Positions 1 through 5,820 of a DNA stretch of 5,820 bases are shown one piece after another. Source of the DNA: Afipia sp. (lineage in GTDB: Bacteria; Pseudomonadota; Alphaproteobacteria; Rhizobiales; Xanthobacteraceae); contig JAPLPA010000091.1 in NCBI GenBank assembly GCA_026400415.1, positions 1 to 5,820 of the forward strand, read 5' to 3'. Both the position numbers and the translations under genes were made by a program. Position 1 is the first letter of the stretch; the number at the start of each line of letters is the position of its first letter. Below the pieces are notes generated by a model. It searched no databases and had not been told where the DNA came from. It worked only from the letters and a program-made list of their open reading frames with translations.

Positions 1-526
1 AGGTAAGTCCCTGACCGGCATGTCGACGGAGAACATTGTCCGTCTCGGCATCGCGCATGTGCCTCAAGGACGCGGCACCTTTACCAATATGACGGTCGAG
101 GAAAACCTTCAGCTCGGCGCGATCTCACGCGGCGACAAGCAACAGATCAAAGACGACATCGGGCGCATGTATGCGCATTTCCCGGTGCTGGAGAAACGCC
201 ACACGCAGCAAGCCGGAACGCTATCCGGCGGCGAACAGCAGATGCTCGCGGTCGCGCGTGCTCTGATGTTGCGCCCGCGCCTGATGTTACTGGATGAACC
301 CTCCTTCGGTCTCGCACCGCTTATCGTGCGCGACCTGTTCGGGATTCTCGGCAAGATCAACCGCGAGGACAAGGTCACCATTCTGGTGGTCGAGCAGAAC
401 GCCCAGCTCGCGCTTGAGTTGGCCGAAAAGGCATTCGTCATTGAAACCGGACGCATCGTGATGTCGGGAAGCGCGAAAGAGATCGCGAACAACGAAGACA
501 TCCGCAAATCCTATTTGGGATACTGA
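1..526 (+). CDS. livF: LivF-type ABC transporter ATPase, 3' part
   Basis: This is the ATP-hydrolysing subunit of a branched-chain-amino-acid-type importer. It acts on the cytoplasmic face as a partner of a LivG ATPase and the LivH/LivM channel. The gene is cut by the window start. The reading frame is open from base 2 (GKSLTG before the Met at 20), and that Met is internal because the family has about 60 residues before this point, including Walker A and the Q-loop. Counting from Met20, the visible motifs are GIAHVPQGRGTF (10-21), TVEENLQLGA (25-34), ABC signature LSGGEQQ (68-74, bases 221-241), Walker B LMLLDEP (88-94) and D-loop SFGLAP (95-100). VEQN (124-127) stands where other ABC ATPases have the H-switch, which is normal for LivF. 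The C-terminus YLGY is also typical. The stop is 3 bases before livH. The family call is secure, but the substrate cannot be inferred from an ATPase. Confidence 0.95.
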   Translation, partial: GKSLTGMSTENIVRLGIAHVPQGRGTFTNMTVEENLQLGAISRGDKQQIKDDIGRMYAHFPVLEKRHTQQAGTLSGGEQQMLAVARALMLRPRLMLLDEPSFGLAPLIVRDLFGILGKINREDKVTILVVEQNAQLALELAEKAFVIETGRIVMSGSAKEIANNEDIRKSYLGY

Positions 527-529
527 GTC

Positions 530-1408
530 ATGGAACTGTTCACCAACCAGGTTTTATCCGGCATCGCCAACGGGGCGATCTACGCCTGCATGGCACTTGC
601 CGTCGTGATGATCTATCAGGCCATCGATCATCTGAATTTCGCGCAAGGCGAAATGGCGATGTTCTCAACCTTCATTGCCTGGCAGCTGATGCAATGGGGC
701 TTTGGCTTTTGGCCGGCGTTTCTGCTCACCCTCGCCATCTCGTTCATTGGCGGCATCGTGATCGAACGCGCACTGTTCAAGCCGCTCACGAACGCACCTG
801 TTCTGGTGCATGTCGCGCGCTTCATCGCCCTGTTCGCAATCCTCAACAGCGTGGCGGGCCTCACCTGGGACTTTACCATCAAGCAATTCCCCTCACCGTT
901 CGGCTCGTCCGGGTTTCTGGGCAGCCGTCTCATCAGCACCCATCAGGCTGGCATGATCGGCGTGACAATCGGGCTGCTCATCCTGCTGTTTATTTTCTTC
1001 CGCTTCACCCGAGTCGGTCTGGCCATGCGCGCCGCCGCGTCGCTTCCAGAATCCGCACGACTGGTCGGCATCAACACCAGCTGGATGATTGCGCTCGGCT
1101 GGGGCATGGCAAGCGCCATCGGCGCCATTGCCGGCATGATGATTGCGCCGGTGGTGTTTCTCGAACCCAATATGATGGGCGGCATTCTTCTTTACGGATT
1201 TGCCGCGGCTGTCCTCGGAGGCTTGACCAGCCCGTTCGGCGCAGTGGTCGGCGGATTTCTGGTCGGCATATTCGAAAATCTGGTGGGGACATACATTCCG
1301 GGCGTGGGCAACGAACTGAAACTGCCGATCGCGCTCGCGCTTATCATCACCGTGCTTGTCATCAAACCGTCCGGCCTGTTCGGCCGCGCCATCGTACAGC
1401 GAGTTTAA
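530..1408 (+). CDS. livH: LivH-type ABC transporter permease
   Basis: This 292-residue inner-membrane permease would form one half of the transport channel with LivM, and its length is normal for the family. The start ATG at 530 follows the livF stop by 3 bases. Only a weak purine stretch precedes it, which suggests translational coupling. It has multiple hydrophobic segments (roughly residues 8-30, 60-80, 92-112, 140-158, 186-212, 218-250 and 265-280). Family motifs are NFAQGEMAM (36-44), the cytoplasmic ATPase-docking loop RAAASLPESARLVGIN (167-182), AAVLGGLTSPFGAVVGG (226-242) and the C-terminal KPSGLFG (279-285). The family assignment is firm. The name livH denotes the family only; the transported compound may be a branched-chain amino acid or another small organic solute. 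Confidence 0.95.
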   Translation: MELFTNQVLSGIANGAIYACMALAVVMIYQAIDHLNFAQGEMAMFSTFIAWQLMQWGFGFWPAFLLTLAISFIGGIVIERALFKPLTNAPVLVHVARFIALFAILNSVAGLTWDFTIKQFPSPFGSSGFLGSRLISTHQAGMIGVTIGLLILLFIFFRFTRVGLAMRAAASLPESARLVGINTSWMIALGWGMASAIGAIAGMMIAPVVFLEPNMMGGILLYGFAAAVLGGLTSPFGAVVGGFLVGIFENLVGTYIPGVGNELKLPIALALIITVLVIKPSGLFGRAIVQRV

Positions 1409-1409
1409 C

Positions 1410-2426
1410 ATGAGCACAGTTCAGGATTCCGCCGTGAAGTCGGCAGCTGTCTCGGCGCCGTCGAAGAAATCGATGACGGTCGGCCTGGTCACAACCCTCG
1501 TCGTCTTCGCGCTGCTGGTGATCACGCCGTTGTTCGTCAAGAACTTCATCGTCTTCCAGATGACGACGGTTCTGATTTACGCGATCGCGATTCTCGCATT
1601 GAACATCCTGACCGGCGGAAGCGGTCAGTTCTCGCTGGGGCAAAGTGCATTCTACGCGGTGGGCGCCTACACAGCGGCCATCATGATGGAGCACATGCAC
1701 ATCAACTACATGCTGACGCTGCCCGTTGCGGGCATTATCTGCTTCGGATTCGGCTTCCTGTTCGGATTTCCCGCACTTCGGCTAAGCGGCGTCTATCTTG
1801 CGCTCGCGACCTTCGCGCTCGCCGTCGCAATGCCGCAACTGCTCAAGCTCGGCGTGTTCGAGCACTGGACCGGCGGCGTGCAGGGTCTTGTCGTGACGAA
1901 GCCGGATGCGCCGTTCGGATTGAAAATGTCACAGGACAAGTGGCTTTATTATTTCACGCTGTTCGTCTCGACGATCATTTACATTCTGGCGGTCAACCTG
2001 CTGCGCTCGCGCTCCGGCCGCGCACTGATGGCGATCCGCGACAATCCGATTGCAGCTTCCGCCATGGGTGTCGATTTGCCGCTTTATAAAACGCTCGCGT
2101 TCGGCATCAGCGCCGGGTTCACCGGCATCGCCGGAGCGCTCGGTGCCATCGTCGTACAGTTCGTGGCACCTGACAGCTTCACCATTCAGCTGGCGATTGC
2201 GCTGTTCCTCGGAATGGTGGTCGGCGGTGTCGGCTGGCTGCCGGGGTCGCTGGTAGGAGCCGCCTTTATCGTTTTCGTTCCCAACATCGCGGAAGGCATT
2301 TCAAAAGGTCTTTCCGGTGCCGTATTCGGCGTGTTCCTTATCGCCGTCATCTTCCTTGTTCCTCACGGCGCAAGGCAAGTCGCCTACTACCTCGAACACA
2401 TGTTCAAAAAACTGATAAAGTCCTAA
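1410..2426 (+). CDS. livM: LivM-type ABC transporter permease
   Basis: This second channel subunit has 338 residues from the chosen start. An in-frame ATG at 1356 would add 18 residues but lies inside livH. The ATG at 1410 sits one base after the livH stop, the usual coupled arrangement, so I prefer it. A polar N-terminal tail of about 20 residues precedes the first membrane helix (about 23-43). Family motifs are LNILTGGSGQFSLGQSAF (64-81) with GAYTAA (85-90), LRLSGVYLALATFA (123-136), the ATPase-docking loop GRALMAIRDNPIAASAMGVD (203-222) and VGGVGWLPGSLVGAAF (271-286). It lies between livH and the first binding protein and has no terminator on either side, so it is part of the same transcript. 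Its stop codon TAA forms the first bases of the next gene's ribosome binding site. Confidence 0.94.
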   Translation: MSTVQDSAVKSAAVSAPSKKSMTVGLVTTLVVFALLVITPLFVKNFIVFQMTTVLIYAIAILALNILTGGSGQFSLGQSAFYAVGAYTAAIMMEHMHINYMLTLPVAGIICFGFGFLFGFPALRLSGVYLALATFALAVAMPQLLKLGVFEHWTGGVQGLVVTKPDAPFGLKMSQDKWLYYFTLFVSTIIYILAVNLLRSRSGRALMAIRDNPIAASAMGVDLPLYKTLAFGISAGFTGIAGALGAIVVQFVAPDSFTIQLAIALFLGMVVGGVGWLPGSLVGAAFIVFVPNIAEGISKGLSGAVFGVFLIAVIFLVPHGARQVAYYLEHMFKKLIKS

Positions 2427-2430
2427 GGAG
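2425..2430 (+). promoter_or_regulatory. Strong RBS for SBP1 overlapping the livM stop
   Basis: AAGGAG lies 5 bases before the ATG at 2436, and its first two bases are the last two of the livM TAA stop. It is much closer to the consensus than the weak sites before livH and livM. This fits the need for more binding protein than permease per transcript. The higher output is inferred, not shown. Confidence 0.8.
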
Positions 2431-2435
2431 AGAAA

Positions 2436-3668
2436 ATGTTGTCCAACAAACTCAAGCTCAACGTAGCAGCGGTGTCGGCAGTGGTCGCACTCGCCGTGAC
2501 GAGCGGCAGCGCGCTCGCGCAGAAGAAATACGACACCGGAGCGACCGATACCGAGATCAAGCTCGGCAACATCATGCCTTACTCGGGCCCGGCTTCGGCC
2601 TATGGCGTGATCGGCAAGATGGAAGAAGCCTACTTCAAGATGATCAACGAACAGGGCGGCATCAACGGCCGCAAGATCAACTTCATCTCTTATGATGACG
2701 GTTACTCGCCGCCGAAGGCCGTCGAACAAGCTCGCAAGCTTGTCGAGAGCGATGAAGTCCTTCTGTTGTTCGGACCGCTCGGCACGCCATCGAACTCTGC
2801 GATTCAGAAATATCTGAATGCCAAGCAGGTGCCCCAGCTGTTCGTCGCCACCGGCGCGACCAAGTTCGGCGAATACAAGGAGTTTCCCTGGACGATGGGC
2901 TGGCAGCCGCCTTACCAGAGCGAAAGCCGCGTCTACGCAGCGCATCTTCTGAAAGCGACACCGAACGCCAAGATCGGCATCCTTTACCAGAACGACGACT
3001 TCGGTAAGGACATGTTGAAAGGCCTGAAGGACGGCCTCGGCGCGAAAGCTGCCTCCATGATCATCGCAGAAGAGAGCTACGAAGTGTCGGAGCCTACGAT
3101 CGACTCCCACATCGTCAACATCAAGGCGAAGGGTGCAGACGTCTACTTCAGCTTCACGACGCCGAAGTTCGCTGCGCAAAGCCTGAAGAAGGTTGCGGAA
3201 CTGGGATGGAAGCCGGTTTACTACCAGAGCAACGTCGGCGCTTCGGTCGGCAGCGTTCTCAAGCCAGCCGGTTTTGAAAATTCGCAAGGCATCTACTCTG
3301 CGGCTTACGCCAAGGATGGCGCAGATCCGCAGTGGGACAACGATGAAGGCATGAAGAAATTCTACGCCTTCCTCGCGAAGTATGCGCCAGATGCGAACAA
3401 GGCCGACGGTTCGGTTGTGTACGGCTACGGCCAGGCACAGACGATGGTTGCGGTTTTGAAGGCAGCTGGTGACAACCTCACCCGCGAAAACATCATGAAG
3501 CAGGCCGCTAACCTCAAGGATTTCACGCCGGACACACTTCTGCCGGGCGTGAAGATCAATACCAGCGCGACGGACTTCTATCCGATTCAGCAATTGCAGA
3601 TCATGCAATTCAAGGGAGAGAAGTACGAACTGCAGGGATCGATCATCGACGGTCAATTGACCAACTGA
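2436..3668 (+). CDS. Periplasmic ligand-binding protein, Liv type (SBP1)
   Basis: This 410-residue secreted solute receptor belongs to the LivJ/LivK-like type I family (Peripla_BP_6 class). It would bind ligand in the periplasm and deliver it to LivH/LivM. The signal peptide runs from residue 1 to 28: basic N-terminus, hydrophobic core AAVSAVVALAV, then ALA before Q29, a type I cleavage site. There is no lipobox cysteine. The mature part starts QKKYDTGATDTEIKLGN. Other landmarks are MPYSGPASAYG (47-57), INGRKINFISYDDGY (76-90), FGPLGTPSNSA (112-122), LFVATGATK (135-143), LYQNDDFGKD (183-192) and the C-terminal NTSATDFYPI (375-384). It directly follows livM with a 9-base gap and is the last gene before a strong terminator. 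By hand alignment it is gap-free against SBP2 after the signal peptide: about 80% identical over the first 164 mature residues and about 65% over the rest. The ligand is unknown. Confidence 0.93.
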   Translation: MLSNKLKLNVAAVSAVVALAVTSGSALAQKKYDTGATDTEIKLGNIMPYSGPASAYGVIGKMEEAYFKMINEQGGINGRKINFISYDDGYSPPKAVEQARKLVESDEVLLLFGPLGTPSNSAIQKYLNAKQVPQLFVATGATKFGEYKEFPWTMGWQPPYQSESRVYAAHLLKATPNAKIGILYQNDDFGKDMLKGLKDGLGAKAASMIIAEESYEVSEPTIDSHIVNIKAKGADVYFSFTTPKFAAQSLKKVAELGWKPVYYQSNVGASVGSVLKPAGFENSQGIYSAAYAKDGADPQWDNDEGMKKFYAFLAKYAPDANKADGSVVYGYGQAQTMVAVLKAAGDNLTRENIMKQAANLKDFTPDTLLPGVKINTSATDFYPIQQLQIMQFKGEKYELQGSIIDGQLTN

Positions 3669-3703
3669 TCATTTTCGCCCTGCGAAACTTCGCGAATTAA
3701 ATC

Positions 3704-3735
3704 AGCCCCCTGCGACATTGTCGCAGGGGGCTTTT
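3704..3735 (+). terminator. Intrinsic terminator after SBP1
   Basis: AGCCCCCTGCGA (3704-3715) pairs perfectly with TCGCAGGGGGCT (3721-3732) around the loop CATTG. The outer loop bases C and G could extend the stem to 13 bp. TTTT (3732-3735) follows. This GC-rich hairpin with a short U-tract starts 36 bases after the SBP1 stop. It would end the livFHM-SBP1 transcript, or partly attenuate read-through into SBP2. The U-tract is short, so leakage is plausible. Confidence 0.88.
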
Positions 3736-3837
3736 CGTGGAACGCACCCCGCAAGGGGTACTGAATGACGGCAAGCCGCAAAGAGCTTGCATTCAAGTAT
3801 CTCGCAAAAAAAATCGAATGGGGACGCAAACAAGTTC

Positions 3838-3843
3838 AGGGAG
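3838..3843 (+). promoter_or_regulatory. RBS for SBP2
   Basis: AGGGAG lies 6 bases before the ATG at 3850 and fixes the start of SBP2. An overlapping frame that opens at an ATG at 3765 has no comparable site and encodes no recognisable protein. Confidence 0.7.
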
Positions 3844-3849
3844 TGAAAC

Positions 3850-5079
3850 ATGTCGAAATTTTTGTCTCGATTGGCGACGTTGTCCGCAGCCATCGCCGTG
3901 ACCACCGCGACAAGCACCGGCGCATTCGCGCAAAAGAAATACGACACCGGCGCGACCGATACCGAAATCAAGATCGGCAACATCATGCCTTACAGCGGAC
4001 CTGCTTCCGCCTACGGCATAATCGGCAAAACACAGGCTGCCTACTTCAACAAGATCAATAAGGAAGGCGGCATCAACGGCCGCAAGATCAATTTCGTCTC
4101 ATATGACGATGGCTACAGCCCGCCGAAAGCCGTCGAACAGGCGCGCAAGCTGGTCGAGAGCGACGAAGTGCTTTTCATCTTCAACTCGCTTGGCACGCCG
4201 TCGAACTCAGCCATTCAGAAATACATGAACGACAAGAAGGTGCCGCAATTGTTCGTGGCGACGGGTGCTACCAAATGGAATGATCCGAAGAATTTTCCCT
4301 GGACCATGGGCTGGCAGCCCAATTATCAGAGCGAAGGCATTATCTACGCGAAATATCTGATGAAGGAAAAGCCAGCCGGCAAGATCGGCATCCTCTACCA
4401 GAACGACGATTTCGGGAAGGATGTGCTCAAGGGCGTCAAGGACGGTTTGGGCGCGAAGGCGGCATCGATGATCGTCGCAGAGGAGCCATATGAGACCTCC
4501 GTTCCGACGATCGAATCTCAGGTCGTGGCCCTGAAGTCGAAGGGCGCGGATGTGTTCATCAGCATCACGACGCCGAAATTCGGTGCGCAGTCAATCAAGA
4601 AGGTCGCTGAGCTTGGATGGAAGCCGCTGTTCATTCTCAACAACGTCGCGTCGTCGACCGGTTCGGTGATAAAGCCGGCGGGCTTCGAGAATGCTCAGGA
4701 GATTATTTCCGCAACTTACGGCAAGGACCCGACCGATCCGCAGTGGAAGGACGATCCAGGCGTCAAGAATTTCGATGCCTTCCTCGCGAAGTATTTTCCT
4801 GAAGGCAACCGCGCGGACAGCTCTGTGGCTTACGGCTACAGCTCCTCTCAGACACTGGTGCATGTGCTGAAGATGTGCGGTGACAATCTCACCCGCGAGA
4901 ACGTGATGAAGCAGGCCGCAAGTATCAAAGATCTGCAACAGGAAATGGGGCTGCCGGGTATCAAGCTGAACACCAGCGCCACCGACTTCGCTCCGATCGA
5001 GCAATTGCAATTGATGAAGTTCAAGGGTGAACGATGGGAGCTTTTTGGCCCTATCATCAGTGGCGAAATCGGCGGTTAA
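3850..5079 (+). CDS. Periplasmic ligand-binding protein, Liv type (SBP2)
   Basis: This 409-residue secreted receptor is paralogous to its two neighbours. The signal peptide covers residues 1-27 (MSKFLSRLATLSAAIAV..., cleavage after AFA before Q28), so it should be a soluble periplasmic protein. The mature sequence aligns with SBP1 without gaps to the end. Differences cluster where the ligand cleft is expected: FNSLGTPSNSA (111-121) replaces SBP1's FGPLGTPSNSA, TKWNDPKNF (141-149) replaces TKFGEYKEF, and FILNNVASS (261-269) replaces YYQSNVGAS. It has one cysteine in the mature part (C343, in LKMCGDN), absent from SBP1, so no disulfide within the chain is expected. The gene lies between two near-identical terminators and has its own RBS. 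Expression therefore depends on read-through or on an internal promoter in 3736-3837. It probably shares the LivFHM channel. The ligand is unknown and may differ from that of SBP1. Confidence 0.93.
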   Translation: MSKFLSRLATLSAAIAVTTATSTGAFAQKKYDTGATDTEIKIGNIMPYSGPASAYGIIGKTQAAYFNKINKEGGINGRKINFVSYDDGYSPPKAVEQARKLVESDEVLFIFNSLGTPSNSAIQKYMNDKKVPQLFVATGATKWNDPKNFPWTMGWQPNYQSEGIIYAKYLMKEKPAGKIGILYQNDDFGKDVLKGVKDGLGAKAASMIVAEEPYETSVPTIESQVVALKSKGADVFISITTPKFGAQSIKKVAELGWKPLFILNNVASSTGSVIKPAGFENAQEIISATYGKDPTDPQWKDDPGVKNFDAFLAKYFPEGNRADSSVAYGYSSSQTLVHVLKMCGDNLTRENVMKQAASIKDLQQEMGLPGIKLNTSATDFAPIEQLQLMKFKGERWELFGPIISGEIGG

Positions 5080-5113
5080 TTCGTTCCGCTCTGCAATATC
5101 ACGCTTAGTTTTC

Positions 5114-5145
5114 AGCCCCCTGCGAGACATTCGCAGGGGGCTTTT
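5114..5145 (+). terminator. Intrinsic terminator after SBP2
   Basis: AGCCCCCTGCGA (5114-5125) pairs perfectly with TCGCAGGGGGCT (5131-5142) around the loop GACAT, followed by TTTT (5142-5145). The 12-bp stem is identical to the one after SBP1 while the loop differs. It begins 35 bases after the SBP2 stop, almost the same offset as the first terminator (36 bases), which supports common descent of the two intergenic regions. Confidence 0.88.
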
Positions 5146-5233
5146 CATTGAACGGCCACGATAAAGGGTATTCAATATCCTCGGGCCGGCAAGAGCCCTC
5201 AATCCAAAAATCAGTGAGGACACAAACAGGACT

Positions 5234-5239
5234 GAGGAG
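5234..5239 (+). promoter_or_regulatory. RBS for SBP3
   Basis: GAGGAG lies 6 bases before the ATG at 5246. It identifies the start of the third binding-protein gene, which otherwise has no stop within the window to delimit it. Confidence 0.7.
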
Positions 5240-5245
5240 TCATCA

Positions 5246-5820
5246 ATGCCAACTATCAAGACTCGCCTTGCAGTCGCTACGGCTGCATTTGCGGTATTCG
5301 CCGCGACAAGCACCGGCGCATTCGCACAAAAGAAATACGACACGGGCGCGACCGATACCGAAATCAAGATCGGCAATATCATGCCTTACAGCGGGCCCGC
5401 TTCCGCCTATGGCATTATAGGCAAGACGGAAGCTGCCTACTTCAACAAGATCAATGCCGAAGGCGGCATCAACGGCCGCAAGATCAACTTCATTTCCTAC
5501 GACGACGGCTATAGCCCACCGAAAGCCGTCGAGCAGGCCCGCAAGCTGGTCGAAAGCGACGAAGTCCTTTTCGTCTTCAACTCGCTCGGCACGCCCTCGA
5601 ACTCCGCCATTCAGAAATACATGAACGAGAAAAAGGTACCGCAGCTGTTCGTAGCAACGGGTGCCACGAAATGGAACGACCCGAAGAACTTCCCTTGGAC
5701 GATGGGCTGGCAGCCGAGCTATCAGGCCGAAGCCCGCATCTATGCCAAATATATTCTGAAGGAAAAGCCAAACGCGAAGATCGGCGTGCTTTATCAAAAC
5801 GACGACTACGGCAAGGACTA
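5246..5820 (+). CDS. Periplasmic ligand-binding protein, Liv type (SBP3), 5' part
   Basis: This third paralogue is cut by the window end after 191 complete codons plus two bases, with no stop. A family member should have about 409 residues, so roughly half is visible. Direct translation gives a signal peptide MPTIKTRLAVATAAFAVF... ending AFA before Q28, then QKKYDTGATDTEIKIGN, MPYSGPASAYG, INGRKINFISYDDGY, FNSLGTPSNSA, LFVATGATKWNDP and LYQNDDYGKD. It is about 90% identical to SBP2 over 164 mature residues (around 15 differences by hand count), and it shares SBP2's FNSLG and KWNDP cleft variants rather than those of SBP1. The differences concentrate at residues 158-182, where SBP2 PNYQSEGIIYAKY becomes PSYQAEARIYAKY. 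The signal-peptide core is unlike that of SBP2 up to ATSTGAFA. Whether the C-terminal half is intact cannot be seen. Confidence 0.92.
   Translation, partial: MPTIKTRLAVATAAFAVFAATSTGAFAQKKYDTGATDTEIKIGNIMPYSGPASAYGIIGKTEAAYFNKINAEGGINGRKINFISYDDGYSPPKAVEQARKLVESDEVLFVFNSLGTPSNSAIQKYMNEKKVPQLFVATGATKWNDPKNFPWTMGWQPSYQAEARIYAKYILKEKPNAKIGVLYQNDDYGKD

Larger units (their letters stand above)
2436..5820 (+). repeat. Tandem array of three binding-protein genes
   Basis: Three direct paralogous units lie head to tail. Unit 1 is gene 2436-3668 with terminator 3704-3735, unit 2 is gene 3850-5079 with terminator 5114-5145, and unit 3 is a gene from 5246 that runs off the window. Genes and terminators both recur, and the leaders before SBP2 and SBP3 share short blocks. 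The duplicated unit therefore seems to have been gene plus downstream intergenic DNA. Units 2 and 3 are closest (about 90% protein identity over 164 comparable mature residues); unit 1 is more distant. Frequent synonymous differences argue that the copies are not very recent. Confidence 0.85.

Noticed and set aside
389..400. Absence of the H-switch histidine in LivF (VEQN instead)
   Set aside because: VEQN is the usual form at this position in LivF proteins, so it is not a defect.
1356..1409. Upstream ATG extending LivM by 18 residues
   Set aside because: It would overlap livH by 53 bases with a non-family N-terminus. The ATG at 1410, one base after the livH stop, fits coupling.
694..1413. 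239-codon plus-strand frame within livH
   Set aside because: It is rich in H and R with no membrane helices or motifs. It is an out-of-frame shadow of livH.
2301..3656. 451-codon open frame on the minus strand opposite SBP1
   Set aside because: It lies fully antisense to a gene with a clear family match, signal peptide and RBS. Its translation is rich in R, V and L with no recognisable motif, as expected from the complement of GC-biased codons.
3676..3693. GCGA/TCGC mini-hairpin before the first terminator
   Set aside because: A 4-5 bp stem with a 2-4 base loop is too weak, and it is not preserved after SBP2.
3787..3815. TTGCAT as a possible -35 of an SBP2 promoter
   Set aside because: No acceptable -10 lies at the right spacing; the following bases are an A8 run. 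An internal promoter remains possible but is not supported by this match.
3765..4061. 98-codon plus-strand frame across the SBP2 start
   Set aside because: It overlaps the start of SBP2 in another frame, has no good RBS, and its product is rich in R and H with no recognisable domain.
4591..5797. Long minus-strand open frames (4591-5382 and 5243-5797) opposite SBP2 and SBP3
   Set aside because: They span gene ends and the terminator, have no RBS or family motifs, and repeat the same antisense pattern because the sense genes are paralogues.

Overview
The window is one strand-consistent (+) stretch of a branched-chain-amino-acid-type (HAAT/Liv) ABC importer locus. Signal peptides, high-GC codon use (GC in the high fifties to about 60% by eye) and the wording of the binding proteins (mature N-terminus QKKYDTGATDTEIK) point to an alphaproteobacterium. 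The Hyphomicrobiales, Bradyrhizobium/Rhodopseudomonas/Afipia side, is my best guess from family recall and was not tested by search.

Layout: positions 1-526 hold the 3' part of a LivF-type ATPase. A LivH permease (530-1408) and a LivM permease (1410-2426) follow with gaps of 3 and 1 bases, so the three are almost certainly cotranscribed and translationally coupled. A secreted binding protein (2436-3668, here SBP1) follows with a strong Shine-Dalgarno that overlaps the livM stop codon. A strong intrinsic terminator sits at 3704-3735. A second full-length paralogue (SBP2, 3850-5079) comes next, followed by a second terminator (5114-5145) with the same 12-bp stem. A third paralogue (SBP3) starts at 5246 and is still open at the window edge; it is real coding sequence although it is cut off after 191 complete codons.

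Working together: LivF, plus a LivG partner that is not in the window and is presumably upstream, would power the LivH/LivM channel. The three periplasmic binding proteins would deliver ligand to it. The membrane core is present once while the receptor is present at least three times in tandem, each copy with its own signal peptide and ribosome binding site, and the two complete copies each followed by a terminator. The simplest reading is one transporter fed by several receptors of differing specificity or expression level. The ligand cannot be named from sequence: this family covers branched-chain amino acids, amides, aromatic acids and others.

No RNA genes, insertion sequences, CRISPR arrays or phage genes are seen. 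Both intergenic gaps longer than 100 bases (3669-3849 and 5080-5245) hold a terminator, conserved leader blocks and an RBS. The noteworthy part is the gene-plus-terminator tandem array; the rest is ordinary transporter sequence.
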